In this document: positions 6,549 through 10,514 of the stretch, in pieces
Position numbering within the stretch: position 1 is the stretch's first letter
Layout: the number at the start of each line of letters is the position of its first letter
Origin: JBDHZU01 sp039812085
GTDB taxonomy: Bacteria; Actinomycetota; Actinomycetes; S36-B12; UBA10799
DNA length: 10,514 nt
Direction of reading: 5' to 3'
Assembly: GCA_039812085.1 (NCBI GenBank)
Contig: JBDHZU010000066.1
Location: 1-10,514, forward strand
Program-made: the position numbers and the translations under genes
Notes under the pieces: generated by a model
Seen by the model: the letters and a program-made list of their open reading frames with translations, nothing else
Databases searched by the model: none
What the model was told of the DNA's origin: nothing

Positions 6549-6566
6549 CGGCGCGAGCTGACTCAT
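5715..6566 (-). CDS. DUF2510 + DUF4328 membrane protein, first copy of tandem pair
   Basis: 283 residues from the ATG at 6564-6566, chosen because GGGGG lies about 8 nt upstream; a TTG at 6581 would add five residues and absorb the ribosome site. Layout matches the downstream paralogue: DUF2510 (PSGWYTDETNPELQRWWTGTAWT, 6-28), linker PANRQSPLRFEHLKP (35-49), a very basic stretch KERRRAR (53-59), then hydrophobic segments at about 60-80, 107-132, 152-172, 183-203 and 213-236, with GWAFAWFIPLVMLVVPYLMVQDLY (151-174) as the DUF4328-like core. A polar, Thr/Pro/His-rich tail (250-283) is longer than in the paralogue. The segment before the core, MWLMQSAK (130-137), is nearly identical in both. It follows recO by 44 nt on the same strand. 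Function is unknown; a two-component membrane complex with the paralogue is possible but is inference. Confidence 0.85.
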   Translation of the reverse strand: MSQLAPSGWYTDETNPELQRWWTGTAWTSATAPGPANRQSPLRFEHLKPEVDKERRRARWAIGGVILSVLMYAVGLLYLLPKLNEQEAMLNQLEPNSAQWNDTASAMFMPALSVLVVMLIAVVTSVITVMWLMQSAKTAGELGIKQRISHGWAFAWFIPLVMLVVPYLMVQDLYAKRSAGRILATTLWVVVISEVVLELVVGHRMMWGIGIKATPVSILFLYILIRAVLWLSVIVSARKHHEALLDGYLSGTTTPVPATTEVSHYPAPLAHTAVGHPVSGVPQ

Positions 6567-6587
6567 TGTGTGATCCCCCAAGGACAG

Positions 6588-6608
6588 GTCAGTCCCGGAC
6601 GGACTGAC
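6588..6608. other. Perfect 8-bp inverted repeat between recO and the DUF2510-DUF4328 pair
   Basis: GTCAGTCC (6588-6595), loop CGGAC, GGACTGAC (6601-6608). It lies in the 44-nt gap after the recO stop and before the ribosome site of the next gene. There is no T-run after it on the minus strand, so an intrinsic terminator is doubtful. It could be an mRNA-processing or attenuating hairpin, or an operator. Confidence 0.4.
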
Positions 6609-6610
6609 GT

Positions 6611-7423
6611 TTACTCCCTTGGGTGATCACCGGGATCGGCAAAGATCAAACCTGAGTCGCTCGTCACATCAACGGTACGGACATCGATGGGAGCGGTTCG
6701 TTCGGCGAAGGGCAGCGACCGCAAACCCCGTTCCAGATGCCATTGCAGGTAGGCAGTCGTCGTCGTTGATGCCTCGTTCCGTTGCCGATCATTACTCTGA
6801 TCAGCCGAGTCCCAGTCGCCGGACAACAGCGCGCCCATCAGGTCCAACGTCCCCGATGACAAGGTGACCGCCCCTGGCAATCGGCAACTCACGCAAAGCG
6901 CACCACCGGAACCAGGATGAAAGTGCTGGTGCGGGCCCGGTTCACCACAGCGCGCGCACACATCGCACGCGGGTGCCCAACCGGAAACCGATAGCGAACG
7001 CAGCAGGAATGCATCCAGCACCATGCCTGGCGGATGTACGTCACCGACCAGTGCCCGCAACCCTCCGATGAGCAGCAGAAACTGCTGAACGGATGACTCT
7101 CCTTCTTCGCCAGTCAGTCGGTCGGACGTTTCCAGCATCACCTGTCCGCAGGAATAGCGGACATAGTCCCCGGATAGCTGTGGACCATAGGCTGCCAACG
7201 ACTCAACCTGGGTCACCGTGTCCAAGTTGCGGCCCTCGTAACACTGCACATCCACGAAGGAAAAAGGCTCCAATCGCCCACCGAATCGGGAACTTGTTCG
7301 ACGAACACCTTTGGCGACTGCCCGAACTTTTCCACGACCTCGCGTCAGCAAAGTAACGATTCGATCCGCCTCACCCAATTTCTGAGTTCGCAGCACAACT
7401 GCGGTCTCTCGGTAAGTCGGCAC
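6611..7423 (-). CDS. recO: DNA repair protein RecO
   Basis: RecO anneals complementary strands and, with RecR, helps load RecA on single-stranded DNA during RecFOR gap repair. 270 residues from the GTG at 7421-7423. The N-terminal OB-fold begins TYRETAVVLRTQKLGEADRIVTLLTRGRGKVRAVAKGVRRTSSRFGGRLEPF (3-54), the standard family opening. The helical domain follows and contains a zinc-ribbon-like cysteine cluster, Cys153, Cys156 and Cys159 with Cys177 and Cys180 (CDVCARCG ... CVSC). The C-terminus is slightly charged. Open frame continues upstream to 7597, but that extension has no RecO resemblance and would overlap the divergent trehalose gene. GGGCGGG lies directly against the GTG and GGCAGG further up, so the ribosome site is only moderate. 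The gene sits at the head of a minus-strand block leading to uppS, as in mycobacteria but with two genes in between. Confidence 0.95.
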   Translation of the reverse strand: MPTYRETAVVLRTQKLGEADRIVTLLTRGRGKVRAVAKGVRRTSSRFGGRLEPFSFVDVQCYEGRNLDTVTQVESLAAYGPQLSGDYVRYSCGQVMLETSDRLTGEEGESSVQQFLLLIGGLRALVGDVHPPGMVLDAFLLRSLSVSGWAPACDVCARCGEPGPHQHFHPGSGGALCVSCRLPGAVTLSSGTLDLMGALLSGDWDSADQSNDRQRNEASTTTTAYLQWHLERGLRSLPFAERTAPIDVRTVDVTSDSGLIFADPGDHPRE

Positions 7424-7460
7424 CCGCCCAGCCTGCCATCCGGTACCCGTTTCAGCCACG
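7424..7460. promoter_or_regulatory. Short divergent intergenic region, recO / trehalose fusion
   Basis: Only 37 bp separate the GTG of recO from the ATG of the divergent fusion gene. I see no convincing -10 or -35 hexamer for either direction and no strong Shine-Dalgarno before the ATG. If transcription starts here in both directions, the promoters must overlap each other or lie inside the opposing coding sequences. This entry marks the position only; no promoter is claimed. Confidence 0.25.
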
Positions 7461-10079
7461 ATGTTGGCCGTGAGCCCCGAGGAAATCCGCACAACTGCCT
7501 CTTTCACCGTCGGCGTGCCTGACGAGGACGGCCCTGGCCGAGAAATCACGGAGATCGACCCCGAACTTCGTTTGGCGATTCGTCGGATCGCGCGCACCGG
7601 ACATCTGCTGGTCGGCTGTGACTACGACGGCACCTTGGCTCCCAGCGTGGACAACCCCAACGAAGCTCGGCCACTGCCGGAATCGGTATCGGTGCTGCGC
7701 CACCTGGCCTCGCTGGCATCCACCACGGTTTCGGTTGTCTCCGGGCGAGCCCTGCGAGACCTCGCGGCCATGTCTCGACTCCCTGCGGAAATCCAACTAG
7801 TAGGCAGCCACGGCGTGGAGTTTGACCTGGGGGCTATCGAAGGTCTCACCGAACAAGATGCCACCGCACTGACCGCCATCATCAACACCGTGGTGGGCAT
7901 CACCGCCCACACTGATGGCACCCAGTTGGAGATCAAGCCAGCCGCCATCGCTGTGCATGTACGGCGATGCACTTCGGCTGATGCCGAAGCTGTTTTGGCC
8001 TCGCTACATCGTCAGTTCGATGACGACACCAGCGTTCATCTGACACCTGGCAAACAGGTCTTGGAGGTGTCAGTCGTGAAGTCGGATAAAGGGATGGCCG
8101 TCACCCGGCTGATCGAACAATCTGGGGCGAGCTCAACGGTATTCATTGGTGACGACATCACCGACGAGACTGTGTTCGACGACCTTGGTTTGGACGACCT
8201 ATCCATCAAGGTTGGGCCAGGCGACACCGAAGCCCAATTCCGGGTGAATGGCCCAGAGGATGTTTTGCACGTCTTGTCGTTACTGGGCGAAGAACGTCAG
8301 GCCTGGCTGGCTGGCGCAAATGCAGTCCCGATCGAACAACACTCACTGCTGTCCGATGGCACAGATGTCGCCCTGCTCACCCCAGATGGCAGCGTCTCCT
8401 GGCTGTGCTACCCAAACCCCGACGCTCCCGCCATCTTCGCCAGTCTGCTCGGTGATGTTGAGAGCGGTCACTTCACGATTCGTCCTCGACGCGGTGGACG
8501 CCCCCTATCGCAGCGGTATGTCGAGAACACGATGACCGTGCGCACCAATTGGTCCGGGGTCACCGTGACGGATTACTTGGATTCCAGTAACCGCAACGTG
8601 GCGGGCAAGGAAGACCGGCTGCACTTGGTACGCGTGATCTCTGGCCGTGAACCTGTGGAAGTCACCTTCGCCCCTCGGCCACAGTTCGGGTCCGTCCCCG
8701 TGGGACTTGCCATCAGTAAGAACGGGATTCGAGTCACTGGAACCAGCGACCCTCTGGCCTTGATCGCCCCCGGTCTGCAGTGGCAGATCACCCAAGACGG
8801 GCCACATAGCACCGCTAAAGCAATCGCTGATCCGACGGATGGCGACATTGTCATCGAGCTACTCGCAGGTTCGGATGAGGTCACACCATCGCCCGTGCCC
8901 GAGGCGGATCGTCGGGTTGCCAGCCATCAACCGTGGCAGGAGTTCATTGACAGTCTGACGATTCCCGAGCAGTACGAATCGATTGTGAAACGTTCCGCCC
9001 TGACTCTGGCAGGACTGGTTCATCGACCGACAGGATCGGCTCTGGCCGCAGCAACAACGAGCCTGCCGGAGTGGATCGGCGGGATTCGCAACTGGGATTA
9101 CCGGTACTGCTGGCTACGCGACGCCGCCATGACTGTCGGCGCAATTTCCCTGGTGGGTCGTACTAACGAGGCTGACGCCTACATCGATTGGTTAACCGAG
9201 GTGATGGAACAGGCGGTAGCACCAGAACGCGTCCACCCGCTGTACACGTTGGATGGATCAATTCTGGGTCCAGAAGCAGTGGTGGACACCCTGTCTGGTT
9301 ACGCCGGGAGTCGGCCCGTTCGCATCGGAAATGCCGCCCAGGGGCAAGTCCAGCTCGATGTCTTCGGACCGGTTGTGCAGATGATCGCTGACACTGCCCG
9401 AGCCAGAGGTCGGGTCAGTGGCCGCGATTTGGCCATCGTTAATTCCTGCGTCGAAGCAGTGAGCCGACGATGGAACGAACCTGACCACGGGATCTGGGAA
9501 ATTCGCGATGCCCCGCGTGACCATGTGCATTCCCGAGTGACCTGTTGGCAAGCCGTTGACCGAGGTCTACAGGTGGTTCGACAAGCCGGATCAGATCGAC
9601 CCGACTGGCAAGAACTCGCGGACACAATCCGGGACCAGATTCTGGAACAAGGATGGAACGAGCAAGCGGGAACCTTTGTCTCGGCGTATGGCAGGGACGA
9701 TGTTGATGCTGCGTGCCTAGCTGTCATTACCACCGGTCTCATCGATGGCACCGACCCGCGCGCTGTCGGCACGATTAACGCCGTCGAGGCGTCTCTACGG
9801 GATGGCCCCACGGTTTACCGCTATCGCCATGACGATGGGCTTCCCGGCACAGAAGGTGGGATGCATATCTGTACGACCTGGCTGATTGAGGCCTATGCGA
9901 TGGCGGGGATGACGGACGAGGCCACCGACCTATTCGAGCAACTCTTGGAGTGCGCAGGAGCGACCGGCCTGTTGTCCGAGATGTACGACGCGGGAACCAA
10001 TCGTGGACTGGGGAATCACCCGCAGGCTTACTCGCATCTTGGCGTGATTCGTTGCGCTCTGGCACTGGCATCGCAGTGA
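7461..10079 (+). CDS. Fusion of trehalose-6-phosphate phosphatase (OtsB) and GH15 glucosidase/trehalase
   Basis: 872 residues from the ATG at 7461; GTG at 7470 is an alternative. Residues about 45-275 form a HAD-type trehalose-6-phosphate phosphatase with all motifs intact: DYDGTLAP (54-61, nucleophile Asp54), VVSGR (92-96), GSHGVEF (115-121), the motif III lysine in KSDKG (207-211) and GDDITDE (230-236). After a short linker, a GH15-type N-terminal domain starts near 290 (SDGTDVALLTPDGSVSWLCYPNPDAPAIFASLLGD, 298-332). The catalytic (alpha/alpha)6 barrel has WIGGIRNWDYRYCWLRDA (538-555), HGIWEIR with general-acid candidate Glu680, SRVTCWQAVDRG (691-702) and GLPGTEGGMHICTTWLIEA (793-811) with general-base candidate Glu798. 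GH15 includes glucoamylases and the mycobacterial trehalase (Rv2402 type). If the GH15 half is a trehalase, one polypeptide would take trehalose-6-phosphate to trehalose and then glucose; substrate is inferred. There is no signal peptide, so it is cytosolic. Confidence 0.93.
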   Translation: MLAVSPEEIRTTASFTVGVPDEDGPGREITEIDPELRLAIRRIARTGHLLVGCDYDGTLAPSVDNPNEARPLPESVSVLRHLASLASTTVSVVSGRALRDLAAMSRLPAEIQLVGSHGVEFDLGAIEGLTEQDATALTAIINTVVGITAHTDGTQLEIKPAAIAVHVRRCTSADAEAVLASLHRQFDDDTSVHLTPGKQVLEVSVVKSDKGMAVTRLIEQSGASSTVFIGDDITDETVFDDLGLDDLSIKVGPGDTEAQFRVNGPEDVLHVLSLLGEERQAWLAGANAVPIEQHSLLSDGTDVALLTPDGSVSWLCYPNPDAPAIFASLLGDVESGHFTIRPRRGGRPLSQRYVENTMTVRTNWSGVTVTDYLDSSNRNVAGKEDRLHLVRVISGREPVEVTFAPRPQFGSVPVGLAISKNGIRVTGTSDPLALIAPGLQWQITQDGPHSTAKAIADPTDGDIVIELLAGSDEVTPSPVPEADRRVASHQPWQEFIDSLTIPEQYESIVKRSALTLAGLVHRPTGSALAAATTSLPEWIGGIRNWDYRYCWLRDAAMTVGAISLVGRTNEADAYIDWLTEVMEQAVAPERVHPLYTLDGSILGPEAVVDTLSGYAGSRPVRIGNAAQGQVQLDVFGPVVQMIADTARARGRVSGRDLAIVNSCVEAVSRRWNEPDHGIWEIRDAPRDHVHSRVTCWQAVDRGLQVVRQAGSDRPDWQELADTIRDQILEQGWNEQAGTFVSAYGRDDVDAACLAVITTGLIDGTDPRAVGTINAVEASLRDGPTVYRYRHDDGLPGTEGGMHICTTWLIEAYAMAGMTDEATDLFEQLLECAGATGLLSEMYDAGTNRGLGNHPQAYSHLGVIRCALALASQ

Positions 10080-10082
10080 ACA

Positions 10083-10514
10083 ATGGCGCCTATGGTGCCT
10101 CCAGACAGCTCAGCTCCTCCGGCAGAACCCACCGTGATCACACCTGCTGCTCAGCATGCCCGGCTAGATATGGACTGGGTTCGCCGAGCAGCAGTCACCG
10201 TGCTTTTGCTCGTCGTTGGGTTATGGATCGGCGCCTGGATGTTTGGCCGCTTGGGCAGCTTCCTGTTCTTGCTGCTGTTGGCCTGGTTGATGGGTATCGC
10301 GATGGATCCCATCGTCAACTGGCTGGGCAAGTTCAAGATCAAACGCGCACAGGCCACCCTGCTGGTGATGTTCCTTGGGTTCGTCGGAACCGTTGTGTTC
10401 TTCGCGGCGTTCGGCAGTCTGCTGGTTGACCAGCTCGTACAACTCATCAGTTCAACACCCAAGTCGATGGACGAAGCCGTCAACTGGGCAAACCAGAGCT
10501 TCGGCCTGCATTTG
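10083..10514 (+). CDS. AI-2E family transporter (PerM/UPF0118), 3' end cut by window edge
   Basis: 144 residues are visible from the ATG at 10083-10085, three nt after the fusion gene's stop; the frame is open to the last base. A Pro/Ala-rich polar N-terminus (1-30) is followed by DWVRRAAVTVLLLVVGLWIGAWMFGRLGSF, which begins the first hydrophobic hairpin (about 35-70). Next come MDPIVNWLGKFKIKRAQATLLVM (74-96), the family's typical loop, and a second long hydrophobic segment (about 91-118) leading into an amphipathic LVDQLVQLISSTPKSMDEAVNWA stretch. The family has roughly eight membrane segments and about 350 residues, so over half is missing. Members export small molecules or, in some cases, act as sodium/proton antiporters; the substrate here is unknown. 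The 3-nt spacing suggests co-transcription with the trehalose gene. ATG at 10092 is an alternative start. Confidence 0.88.
   Translation, partial: MAPMVPPDSSAPPAEPTVITPAAQHARLDMDWVRRAAVTVLLLVVGLWIGAWMFGRLGSFLFLLLLAWLMGIAMDPIVNWLGKFKIKRAQATLLVMFLGFVGTVVFFAAFGSLLVDQLVQLISSTPKSMDEAVNWANQSFGLHL

Noticed and set aside
7424..7597. Upstream extension of recO
   Set aside because: The extra residues run antisense to the start of the trehalose fusion, and the RecO family normally begins at the TYRETAVVL stretch.
10083..10514. Reading the last gene as a quorum-sensing (autoinducer-2) exporter
   Set aside because: The family name comes from one member; members have diverse or unknown substrates, and only the N-terminal third to half is visible here.
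1..10514. Mobile element, prophage, CRISPR or defence island
   Set aside because: No transposase, integrase, terminal repeats, repeat-spacer array or known defence domain was seen; base composition and gene density look even by eye.

Overview
The window looks like chromosomal DNA from an actinobacterium. It is moderately GC-rich by eye, tightly packed, and uses GTG starts. It carries families largely restricted to Actinobacteria (a DUF6703-type membrane protein, DUF2510+DUF4328 proteins, a decaprenyl-type cis-prenyltransferase). The order recO / uppS / glyS also resembles the mycobacterial neighbourhood (recO Rv2362c, uppS Rv2361c, glyS Rv2357c). Genus or species cannot be told from the sequence. 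No rRNA, tRNA, CRISPR, insertion sequence or prophage gene was seen, and no stretch over 300 bases lacks a gene.

Layout. (1) 1-3534, minus strand, read right to left: ABM-fold protein, glyS, dusB, then a DUF218/YdcF-type membrane protein cut by the left edge. This looks like one translation/RNA-modification operon. The 77-nt glyS leader holds an exact 14-nt direct repeat, and each copy folds into a small hairpin with the same loop. (2) 3550-3936, plus strand: a lone DUF6703-type membrane protein. It diverges from the ABM gene with only 15 bp between start codons and converges on uppS with overlapping stop codons. (3) 3933-7423, minus strand: recO, two tandem DUF2510-DUF4328 membrane paralogues, then uppS. 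The paralogue pair sits between recO and uppS, which are direct neighbours in mycobacteria. (4) 7461-10514, plus strand, divergent from recO: a long fusion of trehalose-6-phosphate phosphatase with a GH15 glucosidase/trehalase, followed 3 nt later by an AI-2E-family (PerM-like) transporter cut by the right edge.

Functionally the window mixes housekeeping genes (tRNA charging, tRNA dihydrouridine, recombination repair, polyprenyl carrier lipid for the cell wall) with trehalose metabolism and several uncharacterised membrane proteins. The points most worth a second look are the repeat-hairpin leader of glyS, the two-enzyme trehalose fusion, and the duplicated DUF2510-DUF4328 pair.
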